Assembly: GCA_026993705.1 (NCBI GenBank)
Contig: JALWSJ010000029.1
Location: 1-31,005, forward strand
Length of the DNA stretch: 31,005 nt
Direction: 5' to 3'
Source: Flavobacteriales bacterium
GTDB taxonomy: Bacteria > Bacteroidota > Bacteroidia > Flavobacteriales_D > Parvicellaceae
Both the position numbers and the translations under genes were made by a program. The notes below the pieces were generated by a model, which saw only the letters and a list, made by a program, of their open reading frames with translations, was not told where the DNA came from and did no database searches. Shown here one piece after another: positions 16,525 to 24,704 of the stretch. Every line of letters starts with the position of its first letter. The first letter of the stretch is position 1.

Positions 16525-17235
16525 ATGAGTGAAGAAAGAGATAGAGTAAAAGAGGCGTTTAAACAAAAAACGTGGAATGAGATTAGAACAAATGATAGTT
16601 GGGCTGTTTTTAAGATCATGTCTGAGTTTGTTGATGGGTACGAACGATTAGGCAAGATAGGTCCTTGTGTTTCTATTTTTGGTTCGGCTAGAACAAAGCC
16701 GGATAATAAATATTACAAGTTGGCTGAAGAAATCGCTTATAAGCTTACGCAAAATGATTATGGCGTGATTACCGGTGGAGGTCCCGGAATAATGGAGGCA
16801 GGAAATAAAGGAGCTAAAAAAGGCGGAGGTATATCGGTTGGATTGAATATTGAATTACCCTTTGAACAGAAGGGGAATCCTTATATAGATAGCGATAAAT
16901 TAATCAACTTTGATTACTTTTTTGTTCGAAAAGTAATGTTTGTTAAATATGCTCAAGGATTTATTGTCTTGCCCGGTGGGTTTGGGACTTTAGATGAGCT
17001 TTTTGAGGCGATAACTCTTGTTCAGACAGGTAAAACAGGTCGATTCCCTATTATCTTGGTTGGAAAAGAATTTTGGAGTGGATTACTGGTCTGGATAAAA
17101 AAAGTAATTGAAGAAAAACATCAAAACATAAGTCCGGGAGATATGGATTTAATGGTATTAGTGGATACGGCTGATGAAGCGGTTGAAGAAATTAACAAAT
17201 TCTATAATAAGCATATGTTATCTCCTAATTTTTAA
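16525..17235 (+). CDS. LOG family protein (TIGR00730-like)
   Basis: This 236-residue protein belongs to the Rossmann-like LOG family. The family contains cytokinin-activating phosphoribohydrolases and, in bacteria, nucleotide 5'-monophosphate nucleosidases. Its signatures are SIFGSART (50-57), GGGPGIMEAGNKGA (84-97) and the catalytic PGGFGTLDE (150-158), with Arg135-Lys136 in the expected position before it. It is cytosolic, with no signal peptide. The N-terminal extension of about 45 residues before the core is usual for the longer bacterial members. The substrate (a nucleoside monophosphate) is inferred from the family. It lies between exported-protein genes with no obvious functional link. 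Confidence 0.92.
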   Translation: MSEERDRVKEAFKQKTWNEIRTNDSWAVFKIMSEFVDGYERLGKIGPCVSIFGSARTKPDNKYYKLAEEIAYKLTQNDYGVITGGGPGIMEAGNKGAKKGGGISVGLNIELPFEQKGNPYIDSDKLINFDYFFVRKVMFVKYAQGFIVLPGGFGTLDELFEAITLVQTGKTGRFPIILVGKEFWSGLLVWIKKVIEEKHQNISPGDMDLMVLVDTADEAVEEINKFYNKHMLSPNF

Positions 17236-17281
17236 GAAAAAGCACTTTAAAAATTGTTAATAACTTTTTTTTATTTAAATT

Positions 17282-17339
17282 TACTCAACAAACCGTTTTG
17301 ATTTTGACCTTGTTCATTTTAAGAATGGCTTGTTGAGTA
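17282..17339. other. 10-bp inverted repeat in leader of barrel gene
   Basis: TACTCAACAA (17282-17291) and TTGTTGAGTA (17330-17339) are perfect complements 38 bases apart, just upstream of the ATG at 17369. They could close a leader stem-loop or form two half-sites. No T run follows. Confidence 0.4.
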
Positions 17340-17368
17340 TTTATTTATTACTAAAACTGAGAAAACCT

Positions 17369-18670
17369 ATGCGTTATTATATACCTACATTTATTTTTTC
17401 TATATGCTCTATTTTCGGGATGGCTCAATACCCGAATACGGGAAGAATTGACTTGGTTACCGTTGGAGGTGGAGTCGGTTTTGCCAGCTTTTTCGGTGAT
17501 TTAGGTGCGAAGGGAGAAGTTTCGCCTTTGTCGAATATTCGTGAAGTATATTATGTGAATTTAGAACGTAGATTTGGTTCAGTTTTGGGTTTTCAGCTAG
17601 ATGGAAGTATGGGAAAGTTGTCTTACAACGAACATTCGAGGGACACTCTATTAAATAGAAATTTTGAATCCAAAACAATGCAGGTTGGATTGAATGTGAT
17701 TTTTCATTTTGATAATGATATTATTATCAAAAGAAAAACACCATTTGCCCCCTATCTTTCTGCTGGTTTTCATTATTTTAAATTTGATTCTTATACCGAC
17801 TTAAAAGACAAGAATGGTAATCCTTACTATTATTGGTCAGATGGAACAATAAACGATGTTCCGCAATGGGATAAAGATGCTCCGAATGCCAAGCCTTTAT
17901 ATCGGGATTATGTTTATGAAACTAAATTAAAAGATTCTGCTGTAAATTATGCTCATAACAGCTTTATTGTTCCGCTTACACTTGGATTGAAGTGGAAGAT
18001 AACACCACGTTTCAATGCTCGTTTCTTTGGTACATATAATCTTATTTTTACAGATTGGGTAGACAATATAAACAATGGCAAAAATGATTATTCGATAAAT
18101 GTAGGAATGGGATTGCATTATGTTTTGAAAGCGAGAACAAAAGAATTAAAACACAGGTTCGATGACGTGGATTTTGCTAAGGTTGATGCAATGGACTCTG
18201 ACAAAGATGGGGTAAAAGATGATATAGACAAATGCCAAGGAACAATGAGAGGAGTAGAGGTTGACGGAAAAGGATGCCCTTTGGATAAAGATAAAGATGG
18301 AATACCTGATTATGTAGATGTAGAAGAAGATACACCTGAAGGAAGTGTTGTAGATGAGTATGGTAGAGCTCTTACACAGGAGTTAATTGAAGAAAGAAGA
18401 AGAGAAAGAATGGCTTTATTTACAGAAAGACACACAACTTTCTCTGAAAATTCTTCACAAGCGACGTTAGATAAAATATTTGATGAGATTAAAGAAAAAC
18501 ATAACGCCGATGGAGGAATTCCTGCTCATTTAAAAGAGGCGGACATCAATAACGATGGGCTGATTTCACCAAAAGAAGTATCTGATGCTTTAGATGGCTT
18601 TTTTGCAGGAACGAATAATTTAACCGTTCATACAATAAATGACTTAATAGATTATTTCTTTGAACAATAA
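17369..18670 (+). CDS. outer-membrane barrel-like protein with TSP3 and EF-hand calcium motifs, paralog 1
   Basis: A 433-residue exported protein. The ATG at 17369 begins a clean signal peptide (MRYYIPTFIFSICSIFGMAQ); an upstream TTG at 17330 would add an unlikely 13-residue prefix. Residues about 25-270 look like an outer-membrane beta-barrel, with LVTVGGGVGFASFFGDLG at the start. Residues about 277-320 form thrombospondin type 3 calcium repeats (DSDKDGVKDDIDKC, then DKDKDGIPDYVD), usually the linker before an OmpA domain. Here no OmpA domain follows. Instead a charged helix leads to one EF-hand loop, DINNDGLISPKE (about 392-403), and the end DYFFEQ. The next gene is a close paralog 14 nt downstream. 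A calcium-stabilised surface or envelope role is inferred. Confidence 0.8.
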   Translation: MRYYIPTFIFSICSIFGMAQYPNTGRIDLVTVGGGVGFASFFGDLGAKGEVSPLSNIREVYYVNLERRFGSVLGFQLDGSMGKLSYNEHSRDTLLNRNFESKTMQVGLNVIFHFDNDIIIKRKTPFAPYLSAGFHYFKFDSYTDLKDKNGNPYYYWSDGTINDVPQWDKDAPNAKPLYRDYVYETKLKDSAVNYAHNSFIVPLTLGLKWKITPRFNARFFGTYNLIFTDWVDNINNGKNDYSINVGMGLHYVLKARTKELKHRFDDVDFAKVDAMDSDKDGVKDDIDKCQGTMRGVEVDGKGCPLDKDKDGIPDYVDVEEDTPEGSVVDEYGRALTQELIEERRRERMALFTERHTTFSENSSQATLDKIFDEIKEKHNADGGIPAHLKEADINNDGLISPKEVSDALDGFFAGTNNLTVHTINDLIDYFFEQ

Positions 18671-18684
18671 GAAGAATAAAAAAA

Positions 18685-20001
18685 ATGAAGAAATTATTTA
18701 TAGTACTTTTATCAGTAGTAGGATGCTATTTATTTGCTTTAGGGCAAGATGAAGAAAAGAGAAATTTATTAACCGTTGGCGGAGGTGTTGGTGTTGCAGG
18801 GTATAGAGGCGATTTAGTAGGAAAATCAGAAGAATCCTTATTAAGTAATACAAAGCCATATTTTAACCTTAGTCTCGAAAGAAGATTTGGAAAAATTCTG
18901 GGGGTTGAGTTAGCCTATCTCAAAGGACAATTATCCTATAATGAAAATAATTTAGATAGTAATTTACATCGAAATTTTTTAGCAAATTTTAATCAAGTAG
19001 GTGTTAATTTTATTTTTAATTTTGATAATGATATTGTGATGAAAAAGCAATCTCCTTTTTCTCCATATTTATCGGCGGGGGTTCATTTTTTCGGATTTGA
19101 TTCGAAAACTGATTTAAAAGATAAAGATGGTAATAATTACTATTATTGGAATGATGGCTCAATTCGAACTATTGATCAGAATGATGAGAATGCACCGAGT
19201 GTCTATACTGACTCAATGAAAACCAAAAGAGATTATATGTATGAAACAGCTCTTTCAGGTAGCTATTCAAAATCAACAATTTCAATCCCTTTTACACTAG
19301 GATTAAAATGGAAAATTACCGAACGTTTTCAAGGAAGGTTTTATGCTACGTACTCTTTGTTGATGAGTGATTATATAGATAATGTGAGTGATGATTCTAA
19401 AAAGGATAGTTATTTTAATACAGGTTTCTCATTGCACTATATTTTACGAAAAAAAGCACCAAAAGACCCAATGTATGAAGATGTAGATGTTAAGAAAATT
19501 GACAAAGGAGATAAGGATAAAGATGGTGTAAAGGATATAAATGATGAGTGCCAAGGAACCAGATGGGATGTAAAAGTAGACAAGAAAGGATGCCCAATTG
19601 ATACTGATAAAGACGGCGTTCCTGATTATTTGGATCAAGAACCGAATACCGAAAAAGGTATGGCAGTTGACGAAGTAGGGAGAACAATTACCGACGCGTT
19701 GATTCAGCAACGAATAGAAGAAAGAAATAAAATCATTACTGAACGTAAAACAACTTTTTCAGAAGAAGAAGCTAGTACAAAAACTCTAGATAAGATATTT
19801 GACGGTATTAAAAAAGACCACGAAGAAGGTAAGATTGGAAAATCAAAGATACCTGAGCGTTTACAAAGTGTTGACACAAATAAAGATGGGTTAATTTCGA
19901 CTTCCGAAATGAACGCCGCCTTTGATGGAGCACTTGATGGATCGAATAATTTAACGGCTACAGATTTGAACGATTTAATGGAATATTTCTTTGAACAGTA
20001 A
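18685..20001 (+). CDS. outer-membrane barrel-like protein with TSP3 and EF-hand calcium motifs, paralog 2
   Basis: This 438-residue protein is colinear with the preceding one. It has a signal peptide (residues 1-20, before QDEEK), a barrel-like region starting LLTVGGGVGVAGYRGDLVG, and TSP3 repeats (about 276-318: DKDKDGVKDINDEC, DTDKDGVPDYLD). A charged helix and a single EF-hand loop follow, DTNKDGLISTSE (about 397-408), then the ending EYFFEQ. Many blocks match the first copy closely, such as SPFSPYLSAGVHFFGFDS against APFAPYLSAGFHYFKFDS and LGLKWKIT in both, so this is a tandem duplication that has since diverged. The 14-nt gap indicates one operon. Neither copy has an OmpA peptidoglycan-binding domain. 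Function unknown. Confidence 0.8.
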   Translation: MKKLFIVLLSVVGCYLFALGQDEEKRNLLTVGGGVGVAGYRGDLVGKSEESLLSNTKPYFNLSLERRFGKILGVELAYLKGQLSYNENNLDSNLHRNFLANFNQVGVNFIFNFDNDIVMKKQSPFSPYLSAGVHFFGFDSKTDLKDKDGNNYYYWNDGSIRTIDQNDENAPSVYTDSMKTKRDYMYETALSGSYSKSTISIPFTLGLKWKITERFQGRFYATYSLLMSDYIDNVSDDSKKDSYFNTGFSLHYILRKKAPKDPMYEDVDVKKIDKGDKDKDGVKDINDECQGTRWDVKVDKKGCPIDTDKDGVPDYLDQEPNTEKGMAVDEVGRTITDALIQQRIEERNKIITERKTTFSEEEASTKTLDKIFDGIKKDHEEGKIGKSKIPERLQSVDTNKDGLISTSEMNAAFDGALDGSNNLTATDLNDLMEYFFEQ

Positions 20002-20092
20002 AAAAAATAAAGAGAAGGTTTGTTTTATAAAAAAAAGAAACTACCTTTATCAACAATAACAAAAGTTATCAACAAAGAAAACAACATTATTT

Positions 20093-21697
20093 ATGTATAA
20101 ATCACTTTTTATATCATTGAATTTAGTAGGGTTAATGATGGTTCCATTACTTTATATTGGAAACATAACAATTACGCAAAGTGGACCTTCTTCTGTTGCT
20201 CCTGGTGATGAGATTGAAGTTACCATAAATATTAGTAAAGAAGGTGTTCAAGGTCCTGCACGTTTAAAGTTGGACTTGTCAAAAGCAAGCGGAATAGAAT
20301 TAGAGGAAGTAGAGAGTGCGGGAGCATCTTTTTCTTTTAATGAAACAAGTGGTTTGTTTATATGGTATTCTATACAGTCAGATGCCAACGTAACTTTAAA
20401 ATATCGAATAATAGCAGATAGTGATGCGAGTGGCACAAAAACCATTACGGGACAATTTTCTTATCTGGATGTTGATGAGCGTAAGAAAATGGATATAGAG
20501 CCTTTTACTTTTACTGTTAGTGGAGATGCTCCGGTTGCAACATCTGAACCTGAAGAAGAAGTAGATGTGGATGAAGGAGGAGAAGAGACAGAAACAGCTA
20601 TAGCGGTTAATCCTGAAGATGAAACAACACCTATTACTACACTGGAATCAACTCCGACACAGGAAGATGTTTCTGAAACAATAGAAGAGGTCGTAGAAGA
20701 AGAAGTTGTAGAAGATTCGACCCCAATTGATGAGACTGAGGAAGAGGTTGTAGAAGTTGGTACCCCGGATGAAGAAATTAAACCCACAGAAGAAGCTGAA
20801 GAGGAAGATATTGTAGAAGAGTCAGAAGAGGAAACACCTGAAACAGAGAAAGCTGAAGCTGTACCTACTGGAGATGATGGGGTTACTTGCTCTAGAAATA
20901 TAGTAAAAAGTGGAAATTCCTATATCGTTTCTGTTACAATAAACAAAGGAATAAATAAAGGTTTTGCTCGATTAAAAGAAGAAGTCCCAAGTGGTTTTAG
21001 AGCAGAAAAACTAGAAACAGAAGGAGCAGTATTTAAGTTTGCTGATGGAGCTGCAAAATTTTTATGGAGTCAAATACCTATGGGCAAACAGTCTTTAACG
21101 GTAAAATACAGACTTGTTCCTGAAGGAAATGTTAGCGGAACTTATAATATACGAGGTTCTTTTTCTGCTGAATTTTTAGTTGAAAATGACCGTCCAAAAA
21201 AGGTAGTAATAGAACCAACGTCTTTTGAAGTTGAAGAAGGTTTTGTAGCTAATACACCTTCATCAAATAATTCGTCAAATACTAGTTCTAGGGGTACAGG
21301 AAATTCTAATGAGGGTTTTGGAGACACTTCTTATAAAACAAGTTCTTCTGACACAGGAAACGGAAGTGGATCTCCTTCTAATGGAACAACTTCCATGGGA
21401 ACGACAAACACAAATGGAATTAAATTTAGAGTTCAAGTCATTGCTGCCCATAATACTGTTTCTAAAAGATTCATAAAAAAAAGATTTGGGTATAGTGGTC
21501 CTGTCAATATTGAAAATCATGAAGGTTGGGTAAAATATACCACAAATGGTTATGATACTTATAAAAAAGCAAGAGATAATAGAAATAAACTAAATAAATA
21601 TGATTTCGATGGGCCTTTTGTGGCTGCGTATAATAATGGCGATAGAATAACTGTTCAGGAAGCGTTGATGATTGCTAATCAGTCATGGATACCTTAA
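20093..21697 (+). CDS. exported protein: two Ig-like domains, acidic linker, SPOR-like C-terminus
   Basis: This 534-residue protein begins with a hydrophobic segment (residues 4-24) that may be a signal peptide or anchor. Residues about 28-145 and 265-385 are two copies of one Ig-like beta domain. Each has a GxARLK motif, then FxFxxxxxxFxW, then xLxVKYRL/TLKYRI, SGTxxIxGxFSxL and an IEPxxFxV end. They are joined by a Glu-rich acidic linker (146-262) with repeats such as EEVVEE. A Ser/Gly/Thr-rich linker (about 390-440) leads to a final domain (about 441-534: IKFRVQVIAAHN, then PVNIENHEGWVKYTTNGY) resembling a SPOR domain, which binds denuded peptidoglycan. It lies 91 nt after the barrel paralogs and ends at a strong terminator. 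Role unknown; an envelope linker is inferred. Confidence 0.75.
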   Translation: MYKSLFISLNLVGLMMVPLLYIGNITITQSGPSSVAPGDEIEVTINISKEGVQGPARLKLDLSKASGIELEEVESAGASFSFNETSGLFIWYSIQSDANVTLKYRIIADSDASGTKTITGQFSYLDVDERKKMDIEPFTFTVSGDAPVATSEPEEEVDVDEGGEETETAIAVNPEDETTPITTLESTPTQEDVSETIEEVVEEEVVEDSTPIDETEEEVVEVGTPDEEIKPTEEAEEEDIVEESEEETPETEKAEAVPTGDDGVTCSRNIVKSGNSYIVSVTINKGINKGFARLKEEVPSGFRAEKLETEGAVFKFADGAAKFLWSQIPMGKQSLTVKYRLVPEGNVSGTYNIRGSFSAEFLVENDRPKKVVIEPTSFEVEEGFVANTPSSNNSSNTSSRGTGNSNEGFGDTSYKTSSSDTGNGSGSPSNGTTSMGTTNTNGIKFRVQVIAAHNTVSKRFIKKRFGYSGPVNIENHEGWVKYTTNGYDTYKKARDNRNKLNKYDFDGPFVAAYNNGDRITVQEALMIANQSWIP

Positions 21698-21724
21698 CGG
21701 TTTAAATAAAATAGATGAAACACT

Positions 21725-21758
21725 AACACTCTGTCTGAAAGGTAGAGTGTTTTTTTTT
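21725..21758 (+). terminator. terminator after Ig/SPOR-like gene
   Basis: AACACTCT (21725-21732) pairs with AGAGTGTT (21744-21751), with an 11-base loop and a nine-T tail. It closes the plus-strand run before the convergent OmpA-type gene. The rest of the gap to 21911 holds nothing I can identify. Confidence 0.88.
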
Positions 21759-21911
21759 GTGTAAACTTTAAATCTGCAAGTGAAGTTCTATCCCAAAACC
21801 AATCTGTATCATTATTGACAATACTCGTCTTTCGTTTCTCATCGTAGCTAAAGATAATGTACGTTTTGACCTTTTATAGTGAAATCACTTTCGGATTTCA
21901 GGTTGATTCTG

Positions 21912-23570
21912 TTAAGGTAAGATTACAATCTCTATTCTTCTATTTAAATCTCTCCCCCAACGATAAGCGTTTGTTGCAATGGGGTTTTCACTTCCGCATC
22001 CCGAAAAATATAAGCGTCCCGAAGAAATTCCTTTCTCAATTAATCTATCATAAACTGCTTTTGCTCTATTGGTTGAGAGAGTTATATTTTTATCTTCTAT
22101 TCCAGATTTATCAGTGTAACCTACTATTTCAATGTTTAGATGAGTGTTGTATTTCATAATTTCGGCCAAGGAGTCTACTTGAATAGCCGAGCTATCTGAT
22201 AATTCAAACATGTTAGGTTCGAACATTACGTGATTAAGTAATAGAGATTCGCCCACTTTTTTAGTTAATAAGTCTTTAAGTGTCGTCTTTTGTTTTAGTT
22301 CAAAAGGATCAACTTCATCTACTAATTTGTCGGATGATTCAGCTTTTTTATGCAATACTTTTACTTCTATTCTTCTATTTGCCGCTCGTCCTCCTTTTGT
22401 TCGATTTGAATATGCAGGTTTTGATGAACCATAGCCCTTGTAAGTAAGGTTTTTTTGCGGTATTCCTTTTTTGATTAAATAGTCGTAAACAAATTGTGCT
22501 CTGGCATTAGATAATTGTCTGTTCTTTACCTCATTTCCTGAGCGGTCTGTATGTCCGCCTATTTCCAAGCGTAAGTCAGGGCTTTTTTGAAAGGCTTTTA
22601 TGATATTTTGTAAATCAGGGTTGGCATCGGGGTTAGGTAAAGTTGTTTTGTTTGGTTGAAACTTTACATTGTTTAAGATTAAAACAGTGTTTAAAGGAAT
22701 TGCTTCCGGAACAATTACCAAGTGTTCTATTCCAATATGTAATTGACTGCTGTCAATAACTGTGGGCATTGGTGGGCATATTGCATTTTGTAGTGAATCG
22801 TATAAAAGAAACTCGGAATAGGGTTTGAACTTACGAATCCTTTCTCTTATTTTATTGTAACGTGGACTTCCATTTGCTCCATCCGTTCCTAAATCCCAAT
22901 AAGTAACCGCATCTAAATCGCTCATGCCACAAAATTGCTTAAGTATGATAGCTGAGATAAAACCTGACGCGTGCCAACCATTCCAACAATGTAAATATAC
23001 AGGGCCTAAAGTAGAGTCGATTGCACTTTTATACACGATTTCTAACATTTTGTACACATGTTCGTCATCAAAGTAGTCGAACTGGTCGTATTGCATGATG
23101 TTTTTGGAAGAATTGACACATTTGCACGTATCAATTGGTGGTGCACTTTCCCAATTTGTTCTGTATAGGTAAATGGAATGAGAAAACCCTTCTTTGCATA
23201 AGTTATCAACTCCATCATTAGGTAAGGGGTTGCTGTTTTTTCTTTTATTGGTTTTATGAAAATAGTTGTTAGCTCCTCCTCTATAAGCTACACCATGCAG
23301 GATAGGTCGCATATTCCTTGTGCCATACAGACTATCAAAACCGTTTCCCCAATTGTCCACTATCTTGTACATTAGGTCGGTTTCTTTGTAACGTTTTTTA
23401 TAAAACAGAGGACTTAATGCAAATTGTGGAGGTAGATAGGTGATGGTATCAACTGTTGTCGTTGAGTCGTTAGCTATTGAATCTATTGACAAGGTAGTTG
23501 TGTCTTGAGCAAGGGATAGTTTTATAGCGAAAACTATCGGTAATAATATGGTGAAAACACGAATAAGCAT
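21912..23570 (-). CDS. phosphatase-like domain fused to two OmpA domains
   Basis: A 552-residue exported protein with signal peptide 1-21 (cleavage before QDTT). Residues about 65-255 resemble a dual-specificity/tyrosine phosphatase. VYLHCWNGWHASG (191-203) aligns with the HCxxGxxRSG P-loop, with Cys195 kept, but the phosphate-binding Arg is replaced by Ala201. Aspartates at 162-169 sit where the general-acid loop would be. Two OmpA-type peptidoglycan-binding domains follow: about 295-405 (GGHTDRSGNEVKN, then RRIEV) and about 440-550 (VGYTDKSGIEDKN, then RRIEI). This combination would place a phosphatase fold in the periplasm, tethered to the wall. Without the Arg, classical activity is doubtful and it may bind rather than cleave. 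It has its own promoter-like box and converges on the plus-strand genes. Confidence 0.82.
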   Translation of the reverse strand: MLIRVFTILLPIVFAIKLSLAQDTTTLSIDSIANDSTTTVDTITYLPPQFALSPLFYKKRYKETDLMYKIVDNWGNGFDSLYGTRNMRPILHGVAYRGGANNYFHKTNKRKNSNPLPNDGVDNLCKEGFSHSIYLYRTNWESAPPIDTCKCVNSSKNIMQYDQFDYFDDEHVYKMLEIVYKSAIDSTLGPVYLHCWNGWHASGFISAIILKQFCGMSDLDAVTYWDLGTDGANGSPRYNKIRERIRKFKPYSEFLLYDSLQNAICPPMPTVIDSSQLHIGIEHLVIVPEAIPLNTVLILNNVKFQPNKTTLPNPDANPDLQNIIKAFQKSPDLRLEIGGHTDRSGNEVKNRQLSNARAQFVYDYLIKKGIPQKNLTYKGYGSSKPAYSNRTKGGRAANRRIEVKVLHKKAESSDKLVDEVDPFELKQKTTLKDLLTKKVGESLLLNHVMFEPNMFELSDSSAIQVDSLAEIMKYNTHLNIEIVGYTDKSGIEDKNITLSTNRAKAVYDRLIEKGISSGRLYFSGCGSENPIATNAYRWGRDLNRRIEIVILP

Positions 23571-23577
23571 AAGAAAA

Positions 23578-23585
23578 CAAAAATA
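23578..23585 (-). promoter_or_regulatory. -7 box of OmpA-type gene
   Basis: On the minus strand TATTTTTG lies seven bases before the ATG at 23570. Transcription would begin only a few bases before the start codon, a near-leaderless message. No -33 TTG found. Confidence 0.4.
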
Positions 23586-23667
23586 ATATCTTTATCTCCT
23601 TAATACGATGTTACTTCGTTATAGTTATTAACATACTTCTATGAAGTAATGATTTTACTTTTGAGTG

Positions 23668-24699
23668 TTAGTATTCCAAAGTATAAATCATAGCCTCTAA
23701 TTCTCTAAGGTATTTTAGTTTTTTAAATTTTGGGGCAAATACATACCCTTCTACGGTTATGATTCGATTTCGTTTTTTGTCGTATCGGCTAACGCTGACA
23801 AAAGGTCCTCCCATTAAACTGTTTTGCATTTTCCAAACCCCATGTACTTCCATAACGTATTCTCCGTTGTATTCTTTTTCTATGGCTTGGGGTTCAAACC
23901 CTCTTGTTTTTTCGGTGGTCATATACGTGCCTTCCTTTGTTCCGTGTATGTATTTTTTGAGTATGCTGTCTCTTTTAGCTATTTGGTAGTTTAGTGTAAA
24001 GGTGCTGTCATCAAGAAAAGGATAGGTATATACGATTAATCCCTGTTGAATTTCGTTCATTAAGCCATCTGATTTCTTTTCTCTTATTTGTTGCATCCAA
24101 ATCAGCTCATTAAAGTTTTCTGCCAAAGTCATTGTGTTGGGAACATATAAGGCTAAGTTCATTGTTATCTCCAATTCTTCTTTTATTGCTTTGTTATAAT
24201 TGCTTTTGTATTCTCTTTGCAATAAAGAAATGGTTGAATTTTCTAGTTCTTTGATTAGACTTGGTGCATAGCGTAGGTATTGTTCGGCTACATCACTTGT
24301 ATTGTTTCCAGATATTTTGTAAACCGTTTGACCTTTTGCCCATACATCTTTTTGGGGCTTGTTGAAGTTTAAAAATATTCCTTTTTTATCTTTATTTATG
24401 TCAAAAATAATAATGGTATGGTTGGTTCTCAATCCCTCTGTAAATGAGCGGTTGTCAACGAGAAGAACATCGAATAAGGGTTCTTCTTGAGGTAATGTTT
24501 CTACAGGTGCAGATAGGGTTTCTTTTATGGCTTTTCCGAGGTCGCTGTCCCAATAGGGCTTGTCTAATACGACTACTATCTTTCCTATATCTCCTGTTGC
24601 TTCTGGTTTTATGTCTATGTTTTTAAAGTTGTCTTCTATGCAACCTGATAGAGAGAAAATGCTTACTATAAATAGGGTAATTATTTTTAATGTTTTCAT
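23668..24699 (-). CDS. DUF4837 family lipoprotein
   Basis: A 343-residue lipoprotein with lipobox LSGC (Cys20). The mature protein starts with an acidic stretch, then GDIGKIVVVLDKPYWDSDLGKAIK, matching my recollection of DUF4837, an uncharacterised Bacteroidota family. Features include TNHTIIIFDINKD near residue 93 and a C-terminal beta-rich part (YVMEVHGVWKMQNSLMGGPFVSVSRYD, of which GVWKMQNSLMGGPF is the most distinctive). The gene starts 5 nt after the stop of the coiled-coil gene, so they share an operon and perhaps a complex. No catalytic motif is visible and the function is unknown. Confidence 0.8.
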   Translation of the reverse strand: MKTLKIITLFIVSIFSLSGCIEDNFKNIDIKPEATGDIGKIVVVLDKPYWDSDLGKAIKETLSAPVETLPQEEPLFDVLLVDNRSFTEGLRTNHTIIIFDINKDKKGIFLNFNKPQKDVWAKGQTVYKISGNNTSDVAEQYLRYAPSLIKELENSTISLLQREYKSNYNKAIKEELEITMNLALYVPNTMTLAENFNELIWMQQIREKKSDGLMNEIQQGLIVYTYPFLDDSTFTLNYQIAKRDSILKKYIHGTKEGTYMTTEKTRGFEPQAIEKEYNGEYVMEVHGVWKMQNSLMGGPFVSVSRYDKKRNRIITVEGYVFAPKFKKLKYLRELEAMIYTLEY

Positions 24700-24704
24700 G
24701 TTTG

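Noticed and set aside
17330..17371. TTG at 17330 as start of the first barrel paralog
   Set aside because: The ATG at 17369 gives a proper signal peptide matching the paralog; the extra 13 residues include the arm of an inverted repeat.
20002..20092. Hairpin AAGGT/ACCTT between the second barrel gene and the Ig/SPOR-like gene as terminator
   Set aside because: The stem is short and interrupted, and no T run follows; read-through is more likely.
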